Origin: Kalymmatonema hyalinum WJT4-NPBG1
GTDB lineage: Bacteria; Cyanobacteriota; Cyanobacteriia; Cyanobacteriales; Nostocaceae
Assembly: GCA_019359075.1 (NCBI GenBank)
Contig: JAHHIB010000021.1
Location: forward strand, 19,023 to 83,022
Length of the DNA stretch: 64,000 nucleotides
Direction: 5' to 3'
Numbering within the stretch: the stretch's first letter is position 1; every line of letters begins with the position of its first letter. A model generated the notes under the pieces. It was not told the DNA's origin, made no database searches, and saw only the letters and a program-made list of their open reading frames with translations. Shown here piece after piece: positions 9,766 through 19,467 of the stretch. Position numbers and translations under genes: made by a program.

Positions 9766-11451
9766 ATGACACATCAGGGATTTGATACTCCACAGAAGAA
9801 AAATTTTCGCATTCAAACTGGTAGACGCCTTCTCACAATGCCTGCAGGACTAACCGCTTTGTTAGTGGTTTCTGGTGGGTTTATGCTACCAGCATCACAG
9901 GTCAATGCTGGTGCTATCCACACCAAAGCTATTGCCCAAACTGTTACGCCGCAAGCTCCCGCAACTGCAAGCGTTATTTACGTAAATCCACAAACTGGTA
10001 CAGACAGTGCTGGTGCTGGTAACGCGGAAGCAACCCCATACAAAACCATCACCTACGCTCTCAATCAGGCTCAGCCAGGTACAGTTGTCCAACTCGCTCC
10101 TGGTACTTATAACCAAGAAAGTGGAGAAACCTTCCCACTTTTTATCAAACAAGGTGTGACGCTACGGGGTGACGAATCAACCAAAGGTCAGGCGGTATTA
10201 ATTACAGGTAGTGGCATTTACATTAGTCCCACCTTTGCCCGTCAAAATATGACTATTCGTGCCGATAACGATGCTGTTATCACAGGGGTAACAGTCACAA
10301 ATCCAGAAAACCGTGGCACTGGTATATGGGTGGAATCGACTAATCCCACAATCACAAATAGTACGTTTACCAACAGTATAAGAGAAGGTGTTTTTGTCAC
10401 GGGTAAAGGTAATCCCAAAATTGAAAATAATGTCTTTGTTCAAAACAAAGGTAACGGGATTTCTGTTGCAAAATCTGCCCAAGGACAGATCCGGAACAAT
10501 TTATTTCAAGATACAGGTTTTGGTCTGGCAATAGGTGGTACTTCCACACCTTTAGTAGAAGGAAACCAGATCATCGAAAATCAAGATGGTCTATTTATCT
10601 CTGAATCAGCGAAGCCAGTACTGCGTAAGAATGTTATTCAAAAGAACAAGCGCGATGGCATAGTCGTGATTACTAATGCTTCACCTGACCTTGGCACCAC
10701 TGAAAATCCCGGCGGTAACCTGATCCGCAGTAACACTCGCCACGACGTGAACAACAGCAAGGGGAATAATACAATTGTCGCTATTGGCAATGATATTGAT
10801 CCTAAGCGTATACTTGGTCAAGTCGAATTTGTTGCCGCCACTGTTGAACCACCAGCAGGTGGTCCAGTCGCCTTCAAGGATCTGCCTGCAAATTATTGGG
10901 CAAAAAGCTACATCGAAGCTCTAGCTTCTAAAAATATTATTGCTGGATTTCCCGATGGGACTTTTAAACCCAATGAACCTGTTACGCGTGCCCAATTTGC
11001 CGCTATTGTGACCAAAGCCTTTACACCAACAGGGCAACGCCAAGCCATTAACTTCAACGATGTTAGCAGCAACTTCTGGGCTTCCAAGGTGATTCAATCT
11101 GCGTACCAAGGTGGCTTTGTTTCTGGGTATCCTGACCGTACCTTTAAACCAGAGCAACAAATTCCGCGAGTGCAGGTACTCGTCTCCTTAGCAAGCGGTT
11201 TGGGTTTATCTGCGAATACTCAGAATGTCCTTTCCGTATACAGCGATGCTTCCCAGATTCCCAACTATGCTACCAATTCAGTAGCAGCAGCTACTGCACG
11301 GCAACTCGTGGTAAATTACCCTGCAGTTGGGCAATTAAATCCCAATCGTCAGGCAACTAGGGCAGAAGTTGCTGCCTTTGTTTACCAAGCACTGGTTAGT
11401 AAAGGGAACGCCCAAGCCATTCCTTCACCGTATTTGGTAAGAATTCCATAA
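9766..11451 (+). CDS. S-layer homology protein with DUF1565 parallel beta-helix
   Basis: This is an exported surface or outer-membrane-associated protein of 561 residues. An N-terminal signal-like segment is present (about 22-45, with LTALLVVSGGFMLPAS). A DUF1565/right-handed beta-helix domain (about 70-350) starts with IYVNPQTGTDSAGAG and ATPYKTITYALNQA and has repeated short turns such as NPTITNSTF and NPKIENNVF. Three SLH motifs follow (about 365-545), for example DLPANYWAKSYIEALASK, GFPDGTFKPNEPVTRAQFA and GYPDRTFKPEQQIPRVQ. SLH domains in cyanobacteria attach proteins to peptidoglycan; the beta-helix could bind or process polysaccharide. No catalytic residues can be assigned. The ATG at 9766 is the first in frame. 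Confidence 0.88.
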   Translation: MTHQGFDTPQKKNFRIQTGRRLLTMPAGLTALLVVSGGFMLPASQVNAGAIHTKAIAQTVTPQAPATASVIYVNPQTGTDSAGAGNAEATPYKTITYALNQAQPGTVVQLAPGTYNQESGETFPLFIKQGVTLRGDESTKGQAVLITGSGIYISPTFARQNMTIRADNDAVITGVTVTNPENRGTGIWVESTNPTITNSTFTNSIREGVFVTGKGNPKIENNVFVQNKGNGISVAKSAQGQIRNNLFQDTGFGLAIGGTSTPLVEGNQIIENQDGLFISESAKPVLRKNVIQKNKRDGIVVITNASPDLGTTENPGGNLIRSNTRHDVNNSKGNNTIVAIGNDIDPKRILGQVEFVAATVEPPAGGPVAFKDLPANYWAKSYIEALASKNIIAGFPDGTFKPNEPVTRAQFAAIVTKAFTPTGQRQAINFNDVSSNFWASKVIQSAYQGGFVSGYPDRTFKPEQQIPRVQVLVSLASGLGLSANTQNVLSVYSDASQIPNYATNSVAAATARQLVVNYPAVGQLNPNRQATRAEVAAFVYQALVSKGNAQAIPSPYLVRIP

Positions 11452-11463
11452 TTTAAAAGTTAA

Positions 11464-11499
11464 AAGCGCCATGACTGACAAGTTGTAAGTCTGGCGCTT
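11464..11499 (+). terminator. Terminator-like hairpin after the SLH gene
   Basis: AAGCGCCA (11464-11471) pairs with TGGCGCTT (11492-11499) shortly after the SLH stop codon, and the stem can be extended inward by GACT/AGTC. No strong T run follows at once, so termination efficiency is uncertain. Confidence 0.55.
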
Positions 11500-11886
11500 G
11501 GTATATTATGATTTTTACTGACATTGGGATCTTTAAATTTATAGTTTGACCCCTTTTAAATATTTGAGGCTTATAATCAGGGTCTTTATATAAGCTGACC
11601 CCGTTTGAACAATATTTAGTTTCTCAGTAAATTCGCTGAAATTCAGATTTCCTAATAATTTTTTTATTTTTATCTCTCTTTATATTTCAGAAATTGAATA
11701 AATATTAATTTCATTAAATTTAGTTTATCAGTTTATAGATATACATTAATACTCCAAGCTTGAGCCTGTGGGCTTATCCGAGAAGTATTACCTGCTAACT
11801 CATTTGCACTTCATCGATTTTTGCCATCCATCTCACTAGTGCAATTCGTCAGTTATGCAGAAGAAATATTGGTTGTACATTGACAC
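11500..11886. other. AT-rich intergenic region
   Basis: No gene is seen in about 390 bases. The phrase TGACCCC occurs twice (near 11548 and 11597) in a similar context, which may be a remnant repeat. The right part borders the structured end of the broken tnpB. Confidence 0.35.
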
Positions 11887-11942
11887 TCCCACGGGTGCCC
11901 AAATATCGCACTCCGCGCTCATTTGGACAAAAAGCCGTGGGA
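11887..11942 (-). other. Structured 3' end of the broken IS200/IS605 element
   Basis: TCCCACGG (11887-11894) pairs with CCGTGGGA (11935-11942), with a second inner pairing of CCCAAAT with ATTTGG. It covers the last codons and 3' flank of the tnpB relic. In this IS class the 3' part of tnpB and the right end encode the omega RNA scaffold and carry the hairpin recognised by TnpA. The assignment is by position and shape. Confidence 0.5.
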
Positions 11943-12792
11943 TTCTAGGCTCAATGTCGAAACTTGTTCAACCAGGTTTGCACCAGACTGAATAGAGGTT
12001 TTAACTCCCCTAGCGTTTCTTGCCTTCCGTTTAGAAGGCTTGCTTTCCCCCTGCCCGGAGGTAGCAATTTTTTCTTTGCCCTTACGAAGTATGTTGATTG
12101 CGGCTGCATGGTCACGTTGTAGGACACAGCCGCATTTGCAAGTGTGCGTCCTGGTTGACAGTGACTTTTTGACTATCGTGCCGCATTGTGGACACTCTTG
12201 CGAAGTGTTGTAGTCTCGCAGCAAGTGCCACTTTTCCATACTTTTGGGCAAAGTATTCTAGATAGCTCCGAAACTGTCTCCATCCAGCATCATTGATGCT
12301 TTTTGCTAGATGGTGATTACGCACCATATTTTTAACCTGCAAGTTTTCGTAGACTGCTAAGTCGTTAGACCGTATGACGTGACGCGCTGCTTTCTTTGCG
12401 TGTTCGGTACGTTGTCTACTTATCTTGAGGTGCTTGCGTGCGTATCGATTTCGGGCGCTCGATCTACCGTTTTTTCCTTTCTCCTTTTTATAGATTCTGC
12501 GTTGAGCGTGCTTGATTTGTTTCTCGGCTTTACGCAGAAATCTGGGGTTTGGTTCGTGGTATCCGTTTGAGTCAGTGTAAAAGTACTCAAGTCCAAAGTC
12601 TAGTCCTACTTCCTGACCAGTTAGTTGAACCTCTTCCTTGCACTCGACATCAACACAAAATTGAACATAGAACCCGTCAGCACGGCGAACAATCCGAACT
12701 CTTTTGATTGACTTAACAGGGTAAGTAACGCCCAAAATCCCCCTAAAGAAATAGCAAGAATGTGACAAGAACCACAAGAATGGACAAGACAA
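11919..12792 (-). pseudogene. tnpB: Frameshifted, N-terminally truncated tnpB
   Basis: Two overlapping minus-strand frames together make up the C-terminal two thirds of a TnpB nuclease. The upstream frame (from about 12792) has the RuvC acid motifs GLDFGLEYFY and LAVYENLQVKNMVRNHHLAKS. The downstream frame (ending 11919) has the zinc ribbon CPQCG...CKCG and the final acid in RDHAAAINIL. The shift lies near 12205-12245, where KVALAARL in one frame continues as YNTSQECPQCG in the other. The N-terminal wedge and REC part (about the first 150 residues) is missing, and upstream sequence is unrelated. No tnpA is near. It is a dead element. Confidence 0.85.
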
Positions 12793-13267
12793 TGAAATGC
12801 CAAACCTCTACTTTATTGTGATTAGGTGTAGAAAGACAAAGTTCCCGCTCCTCGCCTACAAACCTGATTAGCAGCCACAGTTGCTAAAATTTCTGCCTGA
12901 GTGTTGCTTGACCAGCCTTGGTAATGAAAGATGAATACTCCTTTGCGCATCAACCTACTGTGCCACTTGCTTTGGCTTCTGCTGATTCTCCCCTTGAGGA
13001 GGTTGTCGTCACAGCCAATCCTTTGTACACGCGCAGCAGCCTCCTGCCAGAACTATCAAATGATCAACGGTTGAGACAGACAGCGTTGATCATACTTCAG
13101 AGTACATAGCAACCAAGGAAAACTCTTAGGGATGTGCCGTGTCTTTTTTATTGCATATAACACGACGAGCAGCAAGACACAATGAGTACTGCTTAAAGCG
13201 CTGTTTAACAATAGACCTTTTGCACGAATAGTGTGAAGATGGAAATAACTAGGTCAAAATACGTGTT
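12793..13267. other. Degenerate region between IS relics
   Basis: No gene is supported here. A 63-codon plus-strand ORF (12918-13109) contains LEEVVVTANPL, faintly like the start of a TonB receptor plug, but it has no signal peptide and no continuation. A minus-strand phrase at about 12860-12930 looks protein-like but is unassigned. The region is best read as debris. Confidence 0.35.
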
Positions 13268-13435
13268 GTTAGCCAACACATCAACCGTTTGAAGATTTTT
13301 TACATCCTGGCACAGCGCTATCGTAATCGGAGAAAACGATTTGGCTGGCGCTGCAATTTAATTGCTGGTTTACTCAACGTAAGGGAGCCTCTTTTTTTGA
13401 TTCATGCAATCTTGTGTACTGGTACACAATTATGA
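13268..13435 (+). pseudogene. C-terminal tail of an IS5-like DDE transposase
   Basis: A 55-codon open stretch ending at a TGA (13433-13435) contains INRLKIFYILAQRYRNRRKR then FGWRCNLIAGLLN. This is the classic C-terminal end of IS5-family transposases (the usual form is ...YRNRRKRFGLRFNLIAGIYN). It carries no DDE residues and the frame is closed upstream by a stop at 13250-13252, so only the tail remains. The last residues after LLN are probably read into flanking DNA. Confidence 0.7.
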
Positions 13436-13569
13436 GAAGGCTATAGCAATTAAAGAACTCGGTATGACCAAATTTAGCCGTCATCTGTCGCTACCTACCG
13501 GGGAATGAATGAATAATTTAGCTATTTATAAATCAAATTGAAAATACCCCCTTTTTTGTGAGGAATTCA

Positions 13570-14169
13570 ATGTCTAATGAAGTGCATGAATCGGAAGTCA
13601 CGACTCGCTTAAGTGCGATTGAGGTGCAGCTACAACAATTCAATCAGATCTTATCAAATCTGAGCGATCGCATTGCCAAATCAGAAGAGACTTTCCTACT
13701 GGTTGCCGATATCCACAAATACAAAAAGCTGCACGAACTGTTAGCAGCAGGAAATCTACGAGAGGCAGACTGGGAAACGATTCGGGTCATCCAAGCAATA
13801 ACAAAAGAGCCGGACTTGGCAGCCATCACTCCAGATGATATGAGGGAGTTTCCCTGCGAAGAACTACGGGTGATAGACAGCCTGTGGACAAAATATAGCC
13901 AGGGCCGCTTTGGTTTCAGTGTGCAAATACAGACATATCAAAGTGTTGGTGGTTCGTTCGATAGCACCATTAATCAAGATAATACAGTGATTGAGAAATT
14001 CGGCGAAGTTGTAGGCTGGCGCGTGGACGGCAAATGGCTAAAGTGTGATGACCTAGATTACACCTTGGCTGCACCGCTTGGCTGTCATCCTTCACGGTGG
14101 TGGAATTCCCCCTTTGGCTCAAAAATGACGAATTATTTCTTCAATCGCCTGCTTGTATGTAGTCTTTAA
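13570..14169 (+). CDS. GUN4-domain protein
   Basis: A GUN4 domain covers about residues 55-195 of this 199-residue protein: KLHELLAAGNLREADWETIR, ITPDDMREFPCEELRVIDSL and WTKYSQGRFGFSVQIQTY. GUN4 domains bind protoporphyrin IX and Mg-protoporphyrin, and the founding member activates Mg-chelatase. Stand-alone paralogues in cyanobacteria may instead act as tetrapyrrole sensors. An N-terminal helix (about 10-45) could be a coiled coil. The ATG at 13570 gives a natural start; a GTG at 13558 is in frame with a weaker case. The C-terminus (NRLLVCSL) differs from what I remember of typical family ends. It precedes efflux genes without an obvious functional link. Confidence 0.88.
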   Translation: MSNEVHESEVTTRLSAIEVQLQQFNQILSNLSDRIAKSEETFLLVADIHKYKKLHELLAAGNLREADWETIRVIQAITKEPDLAAITPDDMREFPCEELRVIDSLWTKYSQGRFGFSVQIQTYQSVGGSFDSTINQDNTVIEKFGEVVGWRVDGKWLKCDDLDYTLAAPLGCHPSRWWNSPFGSKMTNYFFNRLLVCSL

Positions 14170-14312
14170 ACTAGACGCAACCTTGTTGTCATCCAAGCGA
14201 TTGGGCAACTAAAGTTCTCAAGAGCAAAACTTAAGCATTTAGAATTCACGCATACTTGCAAGAAGTACTCATTTTGCCTTCACCTCAGTTAAATTCTTTT
14301 GAGGTTAAAAAT

Positions 14313-15545
14313 ATGTTTAAAAAAGCTAATGTCTTACTCGCAAGTAAATTATTATTTCCAGCGCTTCTCGCTTCTTTTTTCACCAGCGCCTGCAGTAAAA
14401 GCAAACCCTCTGCCGCAGCTAGCGAACCGCCACCAACTGCGGTCAAGTTGCAGTTATTGAAGTCCAGCCAAGTGCAAGAGGTCTCAGATTTCGTGGGTAG
14501 GTTGGAAGCTCAGCAGAGAGTCTCGTTGCAACCGGAGATCCAAGGTCGGATAGAGTCGATTCCCGTCTCCTCAGGAGATCGAGTGCAGCAAGGAACGCCG
14601 ATTGTGCTGCTGCGTCCTGATCGCGCCGGTCCGGAATTGAATAGCGCCATTGCCAGAGTGAACTCAGTCAAATCTGCCTATGGAACCGCACAGGCGCAAC
14701 TGAAAGCACAAGAGGCACAACGGCTGAGGGATGTGGCAGACGTAGAACTTCAAACGCTTCAGTTCCAAAGGGCGCAGCAACTCGTTTCTGTTGGGGCACA
14801 GGCAAAACAACAGTTAGACATTGCCCAGAGAAACTTAAACACGGCGATCGCAACGCTGCGCGCTACTGAGGGGCAAGTACAAGCTGCCAAAGCCAGCTTA
14901 AATCAAGCACAAGCAAACGTCCGACAAGCTGAGGCAGATACAGCTGCTGCTCGCGTGTCGCTCCAGTTTAAACGGGTGCTGGCACCGATTACTGGAGAGG
15001 TGGGTGATTTCCCGCTGAAGGTTGGAGATTACGTTAATACTGGTCAAACGCTAACGACTATTACCCAAAATGATAATCTCTACCTGCGAATCTCAATTTC
15101 CAACAACTACTTTTCACAACTGCGACGGGGGTTGCCAGTGGAGCTTATTGACCCCAAGACAAAAAAACGCGTGGCAACTGGGAGTATCAACTTTATCTCT
15201 CCAGATGTAGACACGGGTACCCAAGCTGTCTTAACCAAAGCTCGCTTTTCCAACAAGGGCGGCAACCTACGCGAGGGGCAGTTTGTCAAGGCACGAGTCA
15301 TTTTGAGCGAACGTCCGGGTGTTTTACTTCCCACAGTGGCTGTCTCTAATGTCGGGGCACAAAGCTTTGTCTTTGTAGCTCAGAAAACAGGGTCAAAACA
15401 GACTGTGCGACGTCAGCCAGTGAAGCTGGGAGCAATTCAAGGTCAAAGCTACCAGGTAATTGATGGAGTCAAGCCAGGCGATCAAATTGCGGTGACGCGA
15501 ATTCTTAACCTCAAAGATGGTTCTCCGATTCAACCTGAGTCTTAA
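14313..15545 (+). CDS. RND efflux periplasmic adaptor (membrane fusion protein)
   Basis: The adaptor joins an RND pump to an outer-membrane channel. The start is taken at the ATG at 14313 with GAGG about ten bases upstream; an in-frame start at 14256 would put 19 extra residues before the signal. The N-terminus (KLLFPALLASFFTSAC) reads as a lipoprotein signal ending at Cys. Residues about 50-100 form the first half-lipoyl domain (FVGRLEAQQRVSLQPEIQGRI is its start). A helical hairpin rich in Ala and Gln spans about 105-215, then the second lipoyl half and beta-barrel (FKRVLAPITGEVGDFPLKVGD). The length of 410 is usual for the AcrA/MexA group. It sits directly before the pump gene. Confidence 0.93.
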   Translation: MFKKANVLLASKLLFPALLASFFTSACSKSKPSAAASEPPPTAVKLQLLKSSQVQEVSDFVGRLEAQQRVSLQPEIQGRIESIPVSSGDRVQQGTPIVLLRPDRAGPELNSAIARVNSVKSAYGTAQAQLKAQEAQRLRDVADVELQTLQFQRAQQLVSVGAQAKQQLDIAQRNLNTAIATLRATEGQVQAAKASLNQAQANVRQAEADTAAARVSLQFKRVLAPITGEVGDFPLKVGDYVNTGQTLTTITQNDNLYLRISISNNYFSQLRRGLPVELIDPKTKKRVATGSINFISPDVDTGTQAVLTKARFSNKGGNLREGQFVKARVILSERPGVLLPTVAVSNVGAQSFVFVAQKTGSKQTVRRQPVKLGAIQGQSYQVIDGVKPGDQIAVTRILNLKDGSPIQPES

Positions 15546-15628
15546 GTCAGCACATTAGGTCTCTATTGAGCTTAATCGTCAATAGCTATTGATCGCACTC
15601 TCAACTTGATCCTTATCACTCCTAGGTT

Positions 15629-18600
15629 ATGCTGCTAAGTATTGCGGATATTTTCATTAAGCGACCAGTCTTCACGACAGTTTGTACTGTACTTATTCTC
15701 TTGGTCGGAGGAATCTGCATTCCCCTCCTCCCCTTAGATAAGCTACCAGAAATGGCTCTCAAGCAGGTGACTGTCACTGCTAACTATCTCGGGACTGATG
15801 CCAAAACAGCAGAAGAAAACGTCACCACCGTGCTAGAGCGGGAAATCAACGGCACGGAGCGGGTGGTGTATATGTCCTCGCAGACGACGAATGATGGCAA
15901 CAGCACGATTAACGTCTCCTTTCCCACGGACACGGATAGGAATACGGCACAAGTCCTCGTGCAAAATAACGTGGCGATCGCCGAAGCCAGCTTACCTGAG
16001 GAAGTCAACCGCATTGGTGTGACGACGCAGAAGCAGTCTCCAACCATTACTCTCGCCTATGCTTTTTATTCAGAAAAAGACCAGAAGGGTAACTTCATCT
16101 ACGATAACGTCTTCCTGAGTAACTACGTTGACCGACAAATTTTTGATGAAATCAAACGGATCGAGGGCGTAGGTTCGCTCAGAATTGTCGGGGAACGGAA
16201 ATATGCTATGCGTATCTGGCTCGATCCTGATGCCTTGGCTGCCAGAAATTTGACGGCACAGGATGCGCTCAATGCCATTTCCGAACAGAATATCCAGGTT
16301 GGAGCCGGCAGAATTGGTCAGCAGCCTACCCCAACCGATCAGCAGTATGAAATTGCTCTGCGAGCCAACGGTCGGTTTACCACTCCCGCAGAAGCGGAAG
16401 ACATCGTGGTGCAAACAGGTAAGGATGGCACGCTGATCCGGTTAAAAGATGTCGGTCGCGCAGAAGTTGGGGCGGAAAACTATAGCGCAACGACGCTATT
16501 TGACGGCTCACCAGCAGTTATTTTGTTAGCCTACCAACTGCCCGGCACAAATGCCTGGAATACAGCCAGCGCCATCAAAGCAAAAATGGCGGAGTTGCAA
16601 CCCAATTTTCCGCCAGGATTAAAGGCAACGATCGGTTTAGATAATACTTTGTTCGTCGCAGCTTCTCTCGATGAAGCCTTCAAAACTTTGATGGAGGCGA
16701 TCGCGCTCGTCTTCCTAGTCATCTTCATCTTTTTACAAGATTGGCGCACCACCATTATTCCCTCCCTTGCGATCCCCGTATCGCTGATTGGAACGATGGC
16801 ATTTGCCTATGTGTTTGGGTTTACCCTCAATCAGTTGACGATATTCGGCATCATCCTGGCAACAGGTTTGGTGGTGGATGATGGAATCGTCGTCGTAGAG
16901 GCGATCGCTGCCAAACTCGAGCAGGGCATGAAACCAATGCAAGCCGCCCTAGATGCGATGGAGGAACTCACCGGGGCAATCATTGCAACATCAGTGGTAC
17001 TGATGGCAGTATTTATCCCCGTAACCTTCTTTCCTGGTACAACCGGCATCGTTTACAAGCAATTCGCGCTGGTTATCGCTTTCTCGATTGCCATTTCGAC
17101 CTTCAACGCCCTCAGCTTCTCTCCCAGTATGTCAGCCATCATCATGCGGCGACAGCAGGAAGTCCACGGTCCCTTGAGCTTGTTTTTCCGCTGGTTTAAT
17201 CGGGTGTTTGATTGGTTCAAGGGGGGATACGTCAAGATTGTGGAATTCCTGCTCCGGATTCGCTGGCTCGTGATTCCAGTGTTTATTGCGGGTTTAGTAG
17301 CGACAGGTTGGATTTACCAGACAACTCCCCAGGGATTTATCCCCGAAGAAGACCAAGGCTATTTCTTTGCGATTGTCGAAGCGCCACCAGGGGTGTCTCT
17401 CAACTACAGCGTTGATCTCGTTAAGAAGATTTCTGAGGAAGTGGTGCAGCCACTGCCTGAAGTTGAACATGTTGTCGGTAATGCTGGCTTTGGTTTTGAG
17501 GGGAACGCTAGCAACAAGTCGCTGTTTTTCGTCAAGCTGAAAGATTGGGAAGAGCGCCGAGGTGCTGAGCATTCAGTCTTTGGCATTCTCCAAAAAATTA
17601 ATAAAGGGTTGCGGGAAAAAATTCCGGGAGCAGTAGCGATCGCCGTCAATGCACCACCCGTGGATGGTTTGGGTAGTACAGGTGGCTTCGAGATGTATAT
17701 CCAAAACAGACAAGCCCTTCCGATGGAAGCGCTGATCGACAACGCCCGAAACGTGATTGCGGCGGCTCAAAAGCGACCGGAACTAGGAGGTGTCTTTACC
17801 CAATTCACCTTTGATACCCCGATGATGCAAATCTCCATCGATCGCAACCAAGCCAAGGCACAAAACATTCGGGTAAGTGATATTTTCAGCACCATGCAGA
17901 CCTACTTGGGTGCAAGCTATGTCAACCAATACGTGCTTGGTGGACGACTGTATCGCGTTTACGCTCAAGCAGAGGGGACAGTGCGCTCCAATCCTGAAGA
18001 TCTCAGTCGTTTGTACGTACGCTCCCAGGATGGCAATCTCGTCCAATTGAGCTCTGTGGTGCAAATGGAAAGATTTACCTATCCGCCTGTCGTCACCCAC
18101 TTCAACGTCTATCCGTCAATCAAAATTCAAGGAGGTCCAGCAGCAGGCTACAGTACCGGACAGGCAATCCAAGCAATGGAAGCGGTTGCCAACGAAGTTT
18201 TGCAACCGGGATTTGGCTTCGCTTGGACAGGGACTGCCCTTCAGGAGACGTCCTCTGGCGGTGCGGCACCGATCATTTTTGGCTTAGCCTTTGTCATGGT
18301 CTTCTTGGTGTTAGCGGCGCAGTACGAAAGCTACATCGATCCCACCATCATCATGATTACCGTACCTCTGGCAATCTTGGGCGCACTTGGTGCAATCGTG
18401 TTCCGCGCCAATGTTTTCCAGCAAGGTGGTGTTTGGCCAACGCTTAACAATAACATCTATGCCCAAGTCGCGCTGGTGATGCTCATTGGTTTAGCAAGTA
18501 AAAACGCGATTCTGATCGTGGAATTTGCTAACCAGTTGGTAGAGTTAGGGATGAATATCACTAAGGCAGCAATCCGCGCTTCTGAGGAACGCTTGCGACC

Positions 18601-18895
18601 AATTCTCATGACTGCTATCTCTGGTTTCGTTGGTTTTTGGCCCTTGGTGATAGCTTCTGGCGCTGGGGCAATGAGCCGTTGGTCTTTGGGAACAGCGCTG
18701 TTTGGTGGTTATCTGATTTCGACAATCTTAAGTTTGTTTTTAGTCCCTGTGCTGTATGTCGTGATCAAGAACCTAGAAGAGAGCTTCTTGAAACCGGGTA
18801 AACCTGGCAAGCCCAGCCCGACAGAGTATCCACATTCTCAGCAGGACAAGGAACAAGCTCTCTCTACATTTCAGGCTAGTCCACAAGAGGAGTGA
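15629..18895 (+). CDS. RND multidrug efflux pump, HAE-1 (AcrB/MexB) family
   Basis: This is a proton-driven inner-membrane exporter of 1088 residues. It begins with the family N-terminus ADIFIKRPVFTTVCTVLILL. The TM4 motif GLVVDDGIVVVEAI contains the paired Asp residues of the proton relay, and ASKNAILIVEFANQ in TM10 contains the conserved Lys. Large periplasmic loops lie at about 40-330 and 560-880. The C-terminal tail after the last TM is hydrophilic and low complexity (KPGKPSPTEYPHSQQDKEQ). Only 83 bases separate it from the adaptor, so they are likely co-transcribed. No outer-membrane channel gene follows, so TolC must be encoded elsewhere. Substrates cannot be told from sequence. Confidence 0.96.
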   Translation: MLLSIADIFIKRPVFTTVCTVLILLVGGICIPLLPLDKLPEMALKQVTVTANYLGTDAKTAEENVTTVLEREINGTERVVYMSSQTTNDGNSTINVSFPTDTDRNTAQVLVQNNVAIAEASLPEEVNRIGVTTQKQSPTITLAYAFYSEKDQKGNFIYDNVFLSNYVDRQIFDEIKRIEGVGSLRIVGERKYAMRIWLDPDALAARNLTAQDALNAISEQNIQVGAGRIGQQPTPTDQQYEIALRANGRFTTPAEAEDIVVQTGKDGTLIRLKDVGRAEVGAENYSATTLFDGSPAVILLAYQLPGTNAWNTASAIKAKMAELQPNFPPGLKATIGLDNTLFVAASLDEAFKTLMEAIALVFLVIFIFLQDWRTTIIPSLAIPVSLIGTMAFAYVFGFTLNQLTIFGIILATGLVVDDGIVVVEAIAAKLEQGMKPMQAALDAMEELTGAIIATSVVLMAVFIPVTFFPGTTGIVYKQFALVIAFSIAISTFNALSFSPSMSAIIMRRQQEVHGPLSLFFRWFNRVFDWFKGGYVKIVEFLLRIRWLVIPVFIAGLVATGWIYQTTPQGFIPEEDQGYFFAIVEAPPGVSLNYSVDLVKKISEEVVQPLPEVEHVVGNAGFGFEGNASNKSLFFVKLKDWEERRGAEHSVFGILQKINKGLREKIPGAVAIAVNAPPVDGLGSTGGFEMYIQNRQALPMEALIDNARNVIAAAQKRPELGGVFTQFTFDTPMMQISIDRNQAKAQNIRVSDIFSTMQTYLGASYVNQYVLGGRLYRVYAQAEGTVRSNPEDLSRLYVRSQDGNLVQLSSVVQMERFTYPPVVTHFNVYPSIKIQGGPAAGYSTGQAIQAMEAVANEVLQPGFGFAWTGTALQETSSGGAAPIIFGLAFVMVFLVLAAQYESYIDPTIIMITVPLAILGALGAIVFRANVFQQGGVWPTLNNNIYAQVALVMLIGLASKNAILIVEFANQLVELGMNITKAAIRASEERLRPILMTAISGFVGFWPLVIASGAGAMSRWSLGTALFGGYLISTILSLFLVPVLYVVIKNLEESFLKPGKPGKPSPTEYPHSQQDKEQALSTFQASPQEE

Positions 18896-19245
18896 GGTGT
18901 TGAGTTCGTCACGCAGCCCGGGTTAAAACAGTGAACAGTTATCAGTTATCAGTGACCAGGTTACCCATAGGGATTTAAACCCCACTTGAAACAATCCACT
19001 TGTATCCGTGGGGGACTCACGCCTCCCAAGCAACTGTATAGTCATAGCTCGGCACTGCGGCTGGTACGTGGTAACTGTGTTGAGCACTCAGGCTGTTCTT
19101 TTTTTATCTAAACTGAAATGGTCATGCGACTTCGACATTATTAACATTATTAACTGTAAAGTTAGCAGTTCTAGAAAAAGCCTTGAATGTAGAATAATGT
19201 CATGAGGTAGAAGAAGATTCACGTTTGTCTATAGAGGTAACACGG
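18896..19245. other. Intergenic region with heptamer repeats
   Basis: No gene is supported; the 65-codon ORF at 19008 has no protein-like features. Four 7-base units (GTGAACA, GTTATCA, GTTATCA, GTGACCA) stand in a row at 18931-18958, shortly after the pump gene. Confidence 0.5.
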
Positions 19246-19341
19246 ATGTTCAAAAAATGGAATTTAGACGATTGGATAAACCACATTTTGTTTACGATCA
19301 CTGTTGCCTTTCTGTTTTACTCTTTCTTCTTGCACCACTAA
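19246..19341 (+). CDS. Putative 31-residue single-span membrane protein
   Basis: The ATG at 19246 follows GAGGTAAC at a good distance. It opens a 31-codon frame (MFKKWNLDDWINHI, then LFTITVAFLFYSFF) that ends at TAA 19339-19341. The product would be a charged N-terminus followed by one transmembrane helix, like the many tiny subunits of cyanobacterial membrane complexes. I cannot match it to a named subunit. Support is the ribosome-binding site and the clean topology; it is too short for a statistical coding argument. Confidence 0.4.
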   Translation: MFKKWNLDDWINHILFTITVAFLFYSFFLHH

Positions 19342-19363
19342 TCCTCATATCAAGTACCCGCAG

Positions 19364-19467
19364 TATCAGTTATCAGTTATCAGTTATGGGTAAACAACCG
19401 CCTGTGTACTATTCACTGTGTACTGCTAACTGTTCACTGTTTACTGTTTACTGTTTACTGTTCTATG
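19364..19467. repeat. Heptamer repeat tracts ending in the start codon of the next gene
   Basis: Two tracts occur. Units of TATCAGT repeat at 19364-19387. Units of TTTACTG repeat at about 19433-19460, and the degenerate last unit TTCTATG (19461-19467) contains the ATG of the gene at 19465. Between them lie further degenerate units (TGTACT and CACTG phrases). Confidence 0.8.

Noticed and set aside
12918..13109. 63-codon ORF with a VVVTANPL phrase, possible TonB receptor start
   Set aside because: No signal peptide, no downstream barrel, and it lies in IS debris; not enough to call a gene.
17404..17742. Minus-strand ORFs inside the RND pump gene
   Set aside because: Shadows of a strongly conserved gene on the plus strand.
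19364..19467. Possible CRISPR-like array
   Set aside because: Units are only 7 bases and contiguous without spacers; these are short tandem repeats. No cas gene is present in the window.
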